Shown one piece after another: positions 1-5,617 of a DNA stretch of 5,699 bases (its first letter is position 1; every line of letters starts with the position of its first letter). Below the pieces are notes generated by a model. The model saw only the letters and a list, made by a program, of their open reading frames with translations, made no database searches and was not told the DNA's origin. Source of the DNA: Clostridiales bacterium UBA8153 (GTDB lineage: Bacteria; Bacillota; Sulfobacillia; UBA8153); NCBI GenBank assembly GCA_003449495.1, contig DMHJ01000190.1:1-5699 (forward strand). The letters run 5' to 3'. Made by a program: the position numbers and the translations under genes.

Positions 1-7
1 CCCCTAC

Positions 8-1258
8 TTACCGCAGCTCTTTCTGGATCTGGTTTAGATAGTCGCGGTTGGACTTGGTCTTACCCAGGCGCTCGATAAGGCGTTCCAGGGTCTCGGCGGC
101 CGGAGCCTCGTTGGTGAACCTGCGCAGGGCCCACATGATCTCCAGCTCTTCGGGTTTCAGCAGCAGCTCCTCCTTGCGGGTGCCCGAGCGCTTGATGTCG
201 ATGGCCGGGAACGTCCGCCGTTCGGCGATTTTCCGGTCCAAATGCAGCTCCATGTTGCCGGTGCCCTTGAACTCCTCATAGATCACATCATCCATGCGGC
301 TGCCCGTATCCACCAGGGCGGTGGCCAGGATGGTCAGGCTGCCACCCTCTTCGATGTTGCGGGCTGCGCCGAAGAAGCGCTTGGGCTTGTGGAAGGCGGC
401 CGGGTCCATGCCTCCCGATAGCGTCCTGCCGCTGGGCGGCACCACCAGGTTATGGGCCCGGGCCAGCCGGGTGATGCTGTCCAGAAGGATCACCACATCC
501 CGCTTGTGCTCTACCAGGCGCTTGGCCCGCTCCAACACCATGTCGGCCACGCGCACATGGTTTTCCGGGATCTCATCAAAGGTGGAGGATATCACCTCTC
601 CCCGCACCGACCGCTGCATGTCGGTGACTTCCTCCGGGCGTTCGTCGACCAGCAGAACCATGAGGTGCACTTCCGGGGAATTGGCGGTGATGGCGTTGGC
701 GATCTTCTTCAGGAGCACGGTCTTGCCGGCCTTGGGGGGAGAGACGATCAGCCCGCGCTGGCCCCGCCCGATGGGGGCGACCAGGTCCACCAGCCGGGTG
801 GCTACCTCCTCCCGGCTGGTCTCCAGCACCAGCCGCCGGGTGGGAAAAGTGGGGGTGAGTCCTTCGAAATAGGGGCGGTCCCGGGAAGTCTCCGGATCCA
901 CCCCGTTTACCGCCTCCACCCGCAGCATGCCGTAGTAGCGCTCGCTGTCCTTGGGTGGGCGCACCTGGCCGGAGACCATGTCGCCAATGCGCAAGTCGAA
1001 GCGGCGAATCTGGGAGGGAGAGACATACACGTCGTCACGGCTGGGAAGATACATGCCGGGCCGCAGAAAGCCGTATCCCTCGGCCAGGATGTCCAAGAGG
1101 CCTTCGGCGAACAGCAGCCCTCCTTGCTCGGTGCGGGCCTTGACCAGCTCAAAAATGAGTTCCTTCTTGCGGAGGGAGTAATAGCCGGGTATGCTCAGCT
1201 CCCGGGCTATTTTCTGGAGTTCAACGAGGGTTTTTGACTCCAGTTCGGCAATGCTCAA
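8..1258 (-). CDS. rho: Transcription termination factor Rho
   Basis: Rho is the hexameric RNA-dependent ATPase that binds C-rich nascent RNA and ends transcription in the cytoplasm. The 416-residue product is full length for the compact form and lacks the large N-terminal insertions seen in some high-GC lineages. Domains seen: helical Rho_N (about 3-45); cold-shock-like RNA-binding domain (about 49-118) with GYGFLR at 61-66 and [12 protein letters not shown] at 76-87; RecA-like ATPase with Walker A SPPKAGKT (173-180), catalytic Glu206 in DERPEE, Walker B VVILLD (255-260), Q-loop [13 protein letters not shown] (273-285) and the [13 protein letters not shown] block (328-340). The start is TTG: an in-frame TAG lies immediately upstream, and the next ATG (residue 70) would delete Rho_N. 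A GAGGTGAGG ribosome site precedes it. It is the last gene of the co-directional set, separated by 336 bases from the radical SAM gene and probably driven by its own promoter. Stop is TAA; only seven bases follow, so its terminator is not visible. Confidence 0.98.
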   Translation of the reverse strand: MSIAELESKTLVELQKIARELSIPGYYSLRKKELIFELVKARTEQGGLLFAEGLLDILAEGYGFLRPGMYLPSRDDVYVSPSQIRRFDLRIGDMVSGQVRPPKDSERYYGMLRVEAVNGVDPETSRDRPYFEGLTPTFPTRRLVLETSREEVATRLVDLVAPIGRGQRGLIVSPPKAGKTVLLKKIANAITANSPEVHLMVLLVDERPEEVTDMQRSVRGEVISSTFDEIPENHVRVADMVLERAKRLVEHKRDVVILLDSITRLARAHNLVVPPSGRTLSGGMDPAAFHKPKRFFGAARNIEEGGSLTILATALVDTGSRMDDVIYEEFKGTGNMELHLDRKIAERRTFPAIDIKRSGTRKEELLLKPEELEIMWALRRFTNEAPAAETLERLIERLGKTKSNRDYLNQIQKELR

Positions 1259-1261
1259 CTA

Positions 1262-1270
1262 CCTCACCTC
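1262..1270 (-). promoter_or_regulatory. Ribosome binding site of rho (fixes TTG start)
   Basis: The minus strand reads GAGGTGAGG followed by TAG and then the TTG start. It is a moderate Shine-Dalgarno sequence, lying between a 7-bp hairpin and the start codon. It supports TTG at 1258 as the real start, because a stop codon directly precedes it in frame. Confidence 0.6.
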
Positions 1271-1273
1271 TTT

Positions 1274-1291
1274 TTTGCCCAAGCGGGCAAA
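1274..1291 (-). promoter_or_regulatory. Hairpin just upstream of the rho ribosome site
   Basis: The minus strand has a perfect 7-bp inverted repeat, TTTGCCC-GCTT-GGGCAAA, followed by three further A residues and then the Shine-Dalgarno sequence. It is not a terminator for rho's strand because A residues, not T residues, follow the stem. On the plus strand the T run precedes the stem, so it is not a standard terminator there either. Placement suggests an effect on rho translation initiation or mRNA stability; that role is inference. Confidence 0.5.
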
Positions 1292-1421
1292 TTGCACGGT
1301 ACACCGACCAGCTGGGGAATGCCTAGCTCGAAAACCTCCCGCGTGTGGCCACAGAGAGATGGTACATTCGGGGAAATGCCGGTGCCTGCCAGTCAGGTTT
1401 CATACAGGTTCCCAAAGGAGG

Positions 1422-1449
1422 AGACCTTCGTCCGGCTGGATGAAGGCCT
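1422..1449 (-). promoter_or_regulatory. Imperfect hairpin in the rho leader
   Basis: On the minus strand AGGCCTTCATCC and GGACGAAGGTCT can pair around an AGCC loop. This gives 11 pairs, including one G-U, with a single A/C mismatch. It is the longest stem I found in the leader. No T tract follows, so it is not an intrinsic terminator. Function unknown; it could be part of a leader structure that controls rho. Confidence 0.4.
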
Positions 1450-1488
1450 GCCCACAAACTGAGGAGGGAAGTATGTAGACCTGCCTAC

Positions 1489-1517
1489 AGTCTAGCAGTT
1501 TCCAGTCGGTCCGTCAA
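1489..1517 (-). promoter_or_regulatory. Candidate sigma-70-type promoter for rho
   Basis: The minus strand carries TTGACG (1517-1512; 5 of 6 to the -35 consensus), an exact 17-base spacer, then TAGACT (1494-1489; 4 of 6 to the -10 consensus). Transcription would begin near 1482, giving a leader of about 220 bases before rho. The location between a stop codon and a housekeeping gene is sensible. The -10 box is imperfect, so this remains a prediction. Confidence 0.45.
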
Positions 1518-1530
1518 GGACCACTTTTCC

Positions 1531-1555
1531 AAAAACCCGCCGGCCGCAGCCGTGG
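1531..1555 (-). terminator. Weak intrinsic terminator candidate after the radical SAM gene
   Basis: About 40 bases past the radical SAM stop codon, the minus strand has CGGC-TGCG-GCCG, then GCGGG and five T residues (1535-1531). The local stem is short and not adjacent to the T tract. A longer-range alternative pairs CGCCGGC at the end of the gene (1604-1598) with GCCGGCG (1544-1538), which ends next to GGTTTTT, but it encloses a loop of about 53 bases. Either would be a suboptimal terminator, so readthrough into rho is possible. Confidence 0.35.
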
Positions 1556-1594
1556 ACAACCACTTTCCCGCACCGGTGGAGGGCTGCACAGACC

Positions 1595-2965
1595 CTAGCC
1601 GGCGCCGCCCGGGCCGGCGCTCCGCCCAGCTGCCGCCCGGCCGGTTTGGGCCCGTTTTCTTCTCAGCACCCAGTTGCGCAGCGGAAACCCACAGCGCCGG
1701 ACGCCTAGGATCAGGCGTACCAGGAGGCGTACCCGGGCATCCGGTATATGGTAAGTATATCCCAGCAGGTCACCGCGTAAACGTCCTTCCCGCTCGAGCT
1801 GGGCGGCCACCGGGGTGCCGCTGTATATCTCCAGGACGTTCAAGGGTAGGCTGACGTACCGGCGAACTTCCGCCCAAGAGCCGAATGCCTGCTCCAGGAA
1901 GGCCAGGCTATCGTGGAACTCCTCCAGAGTGCTGCCGGGGTCGAACATGATGTACCCTACCACCGGCTCGATGCCCAGCGTCTTGAGGACATCCAGGGCC
2001 GCAAGATTCTGCCCCACGGTGGTGCGTTTACCGAACCGGTCCAGCACCGCCTGCACTCCCGATTCTATGCCGAGGAATACCCGGGTAAGTCCGGCCTCCT
2101 TCAAGCGGGAGAACAGGTCCAGCTCCACGCCATCGGCCCGGCAAGTGAGAGAAAAACTGATGCCGGTCCCGGCAGCGATGAGGGAGTCGGCCAAGAGCCG
2201 GGCTTGCCGACGACCGCGCTCTCCCGTGCCCAGGAAATTGTCGTCCACGAAGTTGACGGCACGGATGCCATACTGTGAACGCAGCAGTTCGATTTCCGCC
2301 AGTACATTGCCGGCGCTACGGCACCGCCAGACCGGCCCGGCCGCCTGGCCGTAAAAAGCGCGCAGGCTGCAGAAGCTGCAGCTCCCCCAGCACCCCCGGC
2401 TGCGGGAGATCTGCGCCGCGGCGTTTCTGGCGCTGGCCAGCGGTAGCAGGTCCCGGGCCGGGAAAGGCAGGCGATCCAGGGGTGCCACCAGAGGAGGGCG
2501 CGCACCCGCCACCACCTCCCCCCGGTAGCGGAAGGCCAGTCCCGGTAAGCCTTCGCCCCAATCCCCACCCAGACTCCCGGCGATGTCTTCTCCTTCACCC
2601 AGGATAACTCCGTCCCAGGCCGGATAGCGGTGCAAGAGCTCCCGGTAGAGGAAAGTGGCGGGTTGCCCGCCGGCCACCACCCGGGTACCGGGAAGGGCGG
2701 ACTTGACGGCCGCAGCCACCTGGGCAGCCTGCCCGATGCTCTCCTGGAAGAGGATGGAGATGCCGGCCCAGTCATAGGTTTGACCGGCCAGGCGCTCCCG
2801 CATGGCCCGGGGCGTCAGCCGTTCCAAGGTTCCGTCTACCAGGGTAACTTCATGGCCCTGCCGGCGCAAGCTGGCGGCCAAGTAGCCCAGACCGAGGTTT
2901 TCCTGTTCTTCACCCGGGCGGATACCGAAGTGGGGGGTGTTGATGAGCAACACACGCAACGGCAA
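1595..2965 (-). CDS. B12-binding-domain radical SAM protein, substrate unknown
   Basis: The 456-residue protein has the two-domain plan of cobalamin-binding radical SAM enzymes. An N-terminal Rossmann-like B12-binding-type domain (about 1-135) carries GLGYLAASLRRQGHEV at 25-40, VVAGGQPAT at 96-104 and the LGEGE signature at 122-126. The radical SAM core (about 183-400) has the [4Fe-4S] motif CWGSCSFC, with Cys192, Cys196 and Cys199, followed by NFVDDNF (238-244) and FLGIESG (297-303). No DxHxxG cobalamin-ligand motif is seen, which is usual in this class. Known relatives do methylations, ring formation or methylthiolation; the substrate cannot be told from sequence. The tail after about 435 is Arg/Ala/Gly-rich and probably disordered. 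Start is TTG at 2965, with AAGG six bases upstream overlapping the transaldolase stop; TTG at 2959 or GTG at 2953 are alternatives. It lies 9 bases after the transaldolase gene, so the two are probably co-transcribed. Confidence 0.9.
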   Translation of the reverse strand: MPLRVLLINTPHFGIRPGEEQENLGLGYLAASLRRQGHEVTLVDGTLERLTPRAMRERLAGQTYDWAGISILFQESIGQAAQVAAAVKSALPGTRVVAGGQPATFLYRELLHRYPAWDGVILGEGEDIAGSLGGDWGEGLPGLAFRYRGEVVAGARPPLVAPLDRLPFPARDLLPLASARNAAAQISRSRGCWGSCSFCSLRAFYGQAAGPVWRCRSAGNVLAEIELLRSQYGIRAVNFVDDNFLGTGERGRRQARLLADSLIAAGTGISFSLTCRADGVELDLFSRLKEAGLTRVFLGIESGVQAVLDRFGKRTTVGQNLAALDVLKTLGIEPVVGYIMFDPGSTLEEFHDSLAFLEQAFGSWAEVRRYVSLPLNVLEIYSGTPVAAQLEREGRLRGDLLGYTYHIPDARVRLLVRLILGVRRCGFPLRNWVLRRKRAQTGRAAAGRSAGPGGAG

Positions 2966-2974
2966 AACTCGCCT

Positions 2975-3625
2975 TCACTTGGGCTGCGCATGCTTTGAGT
3001 CAGCGAGGAAGCGGGCTATCCCCAGGTCGGTGAGGGGATGCTGCACCAGCTGCCGGAGCACGCCGAAGGGCACGGTGGCGATGTGGGCTCCCGCCCGGGC
3101 GGCTTCCACCACGTGCTGGGGATGGCGGATGCTGGCGGCGATGACCTGGGTAGGCAGCCGGTGCACCTGGAAAATGCGCACCAGGTCGGCCACTACCTCC
3201 ATGCCCGCATGTCCCACATCGTCCAGCCGTCCCACAAAGGGACTCACGTAGGTCGCGCCGGAAAGCGCCGCCAGCAAGCCCTGACCAACCGAGAACACCA
3301 AGGTCATGTTGGTGGGGATGCCCTCAATGGAGAGAACGCGCCCGGCTCTCAGCCCTTCGGCGGTCATGGGTAGCTTGATGACCACGTTCGGCGCGATACG
3401 GTGGAGCTCCCGGGCCTCACGGATCATGCCGTCGCGCTCCAGCGCCATGACTTCAGCGCTTACCGGCCCGGATACCAGGGCGGTGATACCGGCGATGAGG
3501 TCGGGGAAGCTCCGGCCCTTCTCTTTAGCCACCAGAGACGGGTTAGTGGTGACGCCCGCGATCACGCCCCAGCCCGCGGCTTCGGCGATCTCATCCAAAT
3601 TGGCCGTGTCCAGGAAGATCCGCAT
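2975..3625 (-). CDS. tal: TalC/FSA-family transaldolase (transaldolase-type active site)
   Basis: This 216-residue protein is a small, single-domain (beta/alpha)8 class I aldolase of the TalC/FSA family, acting in the cytoplasm on pentose-phosphate sugars. Visible features: Asp6 in [14 protein letters not shown] at 24-31, the Schiff-base lysine Lys84 in [20 protein letters not shown] at 101-112, SPFVGRLDD at 128-136 and ASIRHPQHV at 164-172. Two family-diagnostic positions are Glu58 (SAEVMA) and Phe130 (SPFVGR). In E. coli fructose-6-phosphate aldolase these are Gln59 and Tyr131, whereas true transaldolases have Glu and Phe. I therefore infer transaldolase activity: moving dihydroxyacetone units from fructose 6-phosphate or sedoheptulose 7-phosphate. 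The start is ATG with GGAG seven bases upstream. It lies 13 bases after the zinc-ribbon gene and 9 before the radical SAM gene. Small tal genes near rho are familiar in Firmicutes. Confidence 0.94.
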   Translation of the reverse strand: MRIFLDTANLDEIAEAAGWGVIAGVTTNPSLVAKEKGRSFPDLIAGITALVSGPVSAEVMALERDGMIREARELHRIAPNVVIKLPMTAEGLRAGRVLSIEGIPTNMTLVFSVGQGLLAALSGATYVSPFVGRLDDVGHAGMEVVADLVRIFQVHRLPTQVIAASIRHPQHVVEAARAGAHIATVPFGVLRQLVQHPLTDLGIARFLADSKHAQPK

Positions 3626-3638
3626 GCTATAGCTCCAA

Positions 3639-4274
3639 TCACGGGCGGTCGTGGCGGGAAAGGTCGGTGGCGCCGCGCTCGCTCATGGTGATGCCGCCCA
3701 GCTGCATCAGCTGGGCCAGGTCGCACATGTCCCGGGCGTGGACGGAAGAGTACCGCCCGCAACTGGCGCACCTGAGTACCACCCGGTCCGGGAAGATCTC
3801 CACTTCGGCCGACGAGCTGCCGCAGCGGCAGGCAACCTTACCGGAGCCGGCCAGGTCGTGAATGTGGTTCAGCGTCTGGTACATGATCTCCGGGTCTTGA
3901 AAGCAGTCATCGTCGGTTTCCCAGCTGGCCGCCGGAGGCAGCTCGGGCAGGGCGGCCACCGCCTTACCTTGGGCCACCTGGCCCACTATGGCCAGGGGAT
4001 GACCTGCGTCCGGGCAGGTGATCTCGAGCCAGGACTCCCGGCAGAAAGACTGGGCGGCGAAGGGGAACTCGTGGTAGCCGGCGCAGCGGGGGCAGCGGAT
4101 GGAGAGGCAGAGGCCGGCCCCGTCGCGGCTCAGGGAAAATAGCCTGACCCCGCACCGGCAATGGGCGAAGGAGGGCCGGTGGGGAGAGAGGGCAAATAGC
4201 GACACCTGGGATACATTGACGGAGCTACACTTTACGCAGCGCATGGCCACGTTGGTAGCAGTCAGAATCAGCAA
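3639..4274 (-). CDS. Cysteine-rich zinc-ribbon-like protein of unknown function
   Basis: I do not recognise this 211-residue protein as a named family. It contains 15 cysteines, several in zinc-ribbon knuckles: Cys13/Cys16, Cys39/Cys41, Cys61/Cys64, Cys149/Cys151 and Cys169/Cys172. Two segments look duplicated: residues 39-70 and 149-178 both begin CRCG, continue with beta-like residues, and end with an (I/L)RCxxCxxY-type knuckle. A less cysteine-rich linker (about 95-145) separates them. No signal peptide or membrane segment is seen, so it is probably cytosolic. The TTG start at 4274 is favoured because AGGAGG lies seven bases upstream; an ATG at 4244 (residue 11) would still keep every cysteine. 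It lies 38 bases after kce and 13 before tal, so it is probably co-transcribed. A nucleic-acid-binding or metal-sensing role is possible but unproven. It could also be a structural scaffold protein. Confidence 0.85.
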   Translation of the reverse strand: MLILTATNVAMRCVKCSSVNVSQVSLFALSPHRPSFAHCRCGVRLFSLSRDGAGLCLSIRCPRCAGYHEFPFAAQSFCRESWLEITCPDAGHPLAIVGQVAQGKAVAALPELPPAASWETDDDCFQDPEIMYQTLNHIHDLAGSGKVACRCGSSSAEVEIFPDRVVLRCASCGRYSSVHARDMCDLAQLMQLGGITMSERGATDLSRHDRP

Positions 4275-4281
4275 CGCCCCA

Positions 4282-4287
4282 CCTCCT
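4282..4287 (-). promoter_or_regulatory. Ribosome binding site deciding the TTG start of the zinc-ribbon gene
   Basis: The minus strand has AGGAGG, a perfect core Shine-Dalgarno sequence, seven bases before TTG at 4274. The alternative ATG at 4244 has no comparable site at the right distance. This favours the longer, TTG-initiated product. Confidence 0.7.
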
Positions 4288-4312
4288 CTCGCGGCTGCCT
4301 AGTTCGCCGGGC

Positions 4313-5146
4313 CTAAGGTTTTTCCTGCTGCGGGTTTTTCAGCCCCAATATGGCGCGGGCCTGGGCCGGGCCGGCTACCGGCCTACCCAATTCCCGGGCG
4401 ATGCGCACGATGCGGGCAACCAGCTGGGCGTTGGAAGCTGCCAGTACGCCCCGGCTGTAGTAGAGGTTATCCTCGAAGCCCACGCGCACATGGCCCCCGA
4501 GAATCACCGCCATAGCCCCCAGGGGCAGCTCATGGCGGCCGATGCCCGCCACCGTCCAGCTGGACTGCGGTGGCAAGCTGTGTATCAGGTGCAGGAGGTG
4601 GGCCGGTGAGCCCCCGATGCCTCCGGGCACGCCCATGACGAAATCAAAATGCAGCGGGCGGCTGAGCAGTCCATCCCGCACCAGGCGCATGGCGTTATCG
4701 ATCATGCCCACCTCAAAGATTTCGATTTCCGGTTTGATGCCGAGCCGGCCCATTTCGGTGGCAAAGAACTGGATGTCCTGCCCTGCGTTGTAGAATACCC
4801 CATCGCCGAAGTTGACCGTGCCCGTGGTCAACGTGGCCATTTCCGGGCGCAGCGCCAAAGGTCCCGCCCGCTCCTGGCGGGTCATGCCCACGGCGCCTCC
4901 GGTGGACACTTGGATGATGATGTCGCAACGGGCAGTGACTTCACCGATGATCTCGGCATACACCCGGGCGTCCTGGGTGGCGTCACCGTTAACGTCGCGG
5001 GCGTGCAGGTGGGCGATGGAGGCTCCTTCCCGATAGGCTTCGTACACCGCCAAAGCGATCTCGGCGGGCGTCAGGGGGAGCGCGGGGTGCTGGGCCCGGG
5101 TGGCTTCGGCGCCCACCGGCGCCACGGTGATGATTAGCGGTTCCAT
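4313..5146 (-). CDS. kce: 3-keto-5-aminohexanoate cleavage enzyme (BKACE family)
   Basis: Kce is a zinc-dependent, TIM-barrel beta-keto acid cleavage enzyme (DUF849/BKACE). It condenses 3-keto-5-aminohexanoate with acetyl-CoA to give acetoacetate and 3-aminobutyryl-CoA in lysine fermentation. The 277-residue length is normal. Seen: Glu14 in VGAEAT; the metal-binding pair His46 and His48 in AHLHAR; QVSTGG (79-84); TTGTVNF (107-113); FEVGM (144-148); GVPGGIGG (172-179); and VRVGFEDN (220-227), where Glu225 matches the third zinc ligand and Arg221 the conserved catalytic-site arginine of the characterised Kce. BKACE members have many substrates, so sequence alone would not settle this; the overlapping kal gene, encoding the next step, makes the lysine pathway likely. 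The ATG lies 13 bases inside kal and has only a weak AAAAGAA site, suggesting translational coupling. The rest of the pathway (aminomutases, Kdd) is not in the window. Confidence 0.92.
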   Translation of the reverse strand: MEPLIITVAPVGAEATRAQHPALPLTPAEIALAVYEAYREGASIAHLHARDVNGDATQDARVYAEIIGEVTARCDIIIQVSTGGAVGMTRQERAGPLALRPEMATLTTGTVNFGDGVFYNAGQDIQFFATEMGRLGIKPEIEIFEVGMIDNAMRLVRDGLLSRPLHFDFVMGVPGGIGGSPAHLLHLIHSLPPQSSWTVAGIGRHELPLGAMAVILGGHVRVGFEDNLYYSRGVLAASNAQLVARIVRIARELGRPVAGPAQARAILGLKNPQQEKP

Positions 5147-5514
5147 CGTTCTTTTGGCACCACGCAGGTACCGCTTGCCCTCCCTACCAGCAACGGCTCA
5201 TCCAACACCCGGCCGGAGGTGGGTAGCCGGCCACCGGCGGCGATGACTTTGTAGGCGGTAAACTCCATACGGCGGGAGGTGTTACCCACCTTGACCAACT
5301 TTCCCGCAATTTCCACGAAATCTCCGGCCTGGAGCGGTGCCTTGAACTCCACCAGGTCGTAAGCGACAAACAGGCCCTCGTCGCCGTCGTGGCGGATGAG
5401 AAGTTCGGTGGCCACATCCCCCCACAGCTCCATCAGGCGGGCTCCCGCCACCAGCCCGCCGGCGTAATGAGCGTCGGCGGCGCCCAACCGCACCCTGAGC
5501 CTGGCTTCCAGCAT
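5134..5514 (-). CDS. kal: 3-aminobutyryl-CoA ammonia-lyase
   Basis: Kal eliminates ammonia from 3-aminobutyryl-CoA to form crotonyl-CoA, the step after Kce in lysine fermentation to butyrate and acetate. The 126-residue product is the usual size of this single hotdog-fold family. Conserved blocks seen: DAHYAGGLVAGARLMELWGD (14-33), VATELLIRHDGDEGLFVAYD (34-53), VEFKAPLQAGDFVE (55-68) and KVGNTSRRMEF (75-85). The close relative beta-alanyl-CoA ammonia-lyase shares this pattern and is the main alternative; the adjacent kce favours Kal. I chose ATG at 5514 because AAGGAGG lies eight bases upstream and homology begins right after it. The reading frame stays open upstream (a GTG at 5670 is available), but that extension, rich in Pro, Gly, Ser and Arg, does not resemble the family. 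The gene overlaps kce by 13 bases. Confidence 0.92.
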   Translation of the reverse strand: MLEARLRVRLGAADAHYAGGLVAGARLMELWGDVATELLIRHDGDEGLFVAYDLVEFKAPLQAGDFVEIAGKLVKVGNTSRRMEFTAYKVIAAGGRLPTSGRVLDEPLLVGRASGTCVVPKERWNR

Positions 5515-5522
5515 GACTTCCT

Positions 5523-5529
5523 CCTCCTT
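5523..5529 (-). promoter_or_regulatory. Ribosome binding site deciding the kal start
   Basis: The minus strand has AAGGAGG eight bases before ATG 5514, within a longer purine run. It is the strongest Shine-Dalgarno sequence in the window. It argues for the 126-residue product over longer in-frame alternatives starting upstream. Confidence 0.8.
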
Positions 5530-5597
5530 GCGACGGTTCCATTCGTCCTTCCCGGCCCTCACTCCTCCCGGGAGACCGCAAAAATGGCCGGACGGAA

Positions 5598-5617
5598 CGG
5601 TGAGCTGGCGCCCACCG
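5598..5617 (-). promoter_or_regulatory. Hairpin upstream of kal
   Basis: On the minus strand CGGTGGGC-GCCA-GCTCACCG can form an 8-bp stem with one G-U pair. A TTTTT run follows at 5584-5580, thirteen bases past the stem, which is too far for a standard terminator. It might mark the end of an upstream gene or part of a kal leader. Evidence is limited to the inverted repeat itself. Confidence 0.25.

Larger units (their letters stand above)
1259..1594 (-). other. rho upstream intergenic and leader region
   Basis: This is the only gap over 300 bases in the window. I see no convincing protein-coding gene in it. In transcription order it holds a weak terminator candidate (1555-1531), a promoter candidate (1517-1489), a short inverted repeat over the predicted transcription start (1489-1474), a pyrimidine-rich stretch (about 1474-1460), an imperfect hairpin (1449-1422), a 26-codon ATG reading frame with no good ribosome site (1403-1323), a palindrome TGTGGCCACA (1354-1345), and the hairpin plus ribosome site of rho. 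Long leaders in front of rho are known in some bacteria, where Rho limits its own synthesis by premature termination. Whether that happens here is inference. Confidence 0.6.

Noticed and set aside
452..1237. Long plus-strand open frame (261 codons) opposite rho
   Set aside because: It is antisense to the highly conserved rho gene. Its translation is rich in Gly, His and Gln with no domain pattern, as expected from the complement of a GC-rich gene.
1271..1291. Hairpin with T run near the rho start as an intrinsic terminator
   Set aside because: On both strands the order is wrong: on the plus strand the T run precedes the stem, and on the minus strand A residues follow it.
1323..1403. 26-codon ATG reading frame in the rho leader (minus strand)
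   Set aside because: No Shine-Dalgarno sequence precedes the ATG and the peptide has no recognisable pattern, so it is not listed as a gene.
1191..1478. Plus-strand open frame across the rho start and leader
   Set aside because: It overlaps the rho N-terminus and leader in antisense, has no domain, and has no ribosome site placed properly before its start.
1259..1594. T-box or known riboswitch in the rho leader
   Set aside because: I could not find the conserved T-box sequence, a strong terminator/antiterminator pair, or a motif of a known riboswitch class.
1815..2354. Plus-strand open frame (179 codons) opposite the radical SAM gene
   Set aside because: It is antisense to a gene with clear motifs. 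The product is rich in Arg and Ser without recognisable structure, so it is a shadow frame.
5512..5581. ATGGAACCG shared by the region before kal (minus strand, about 5560) and the kce start, as a possible duplication
   Set aside because: Only nine bases match and the flanking sequence diverges at once, so chance similarity is the simpler explanation.
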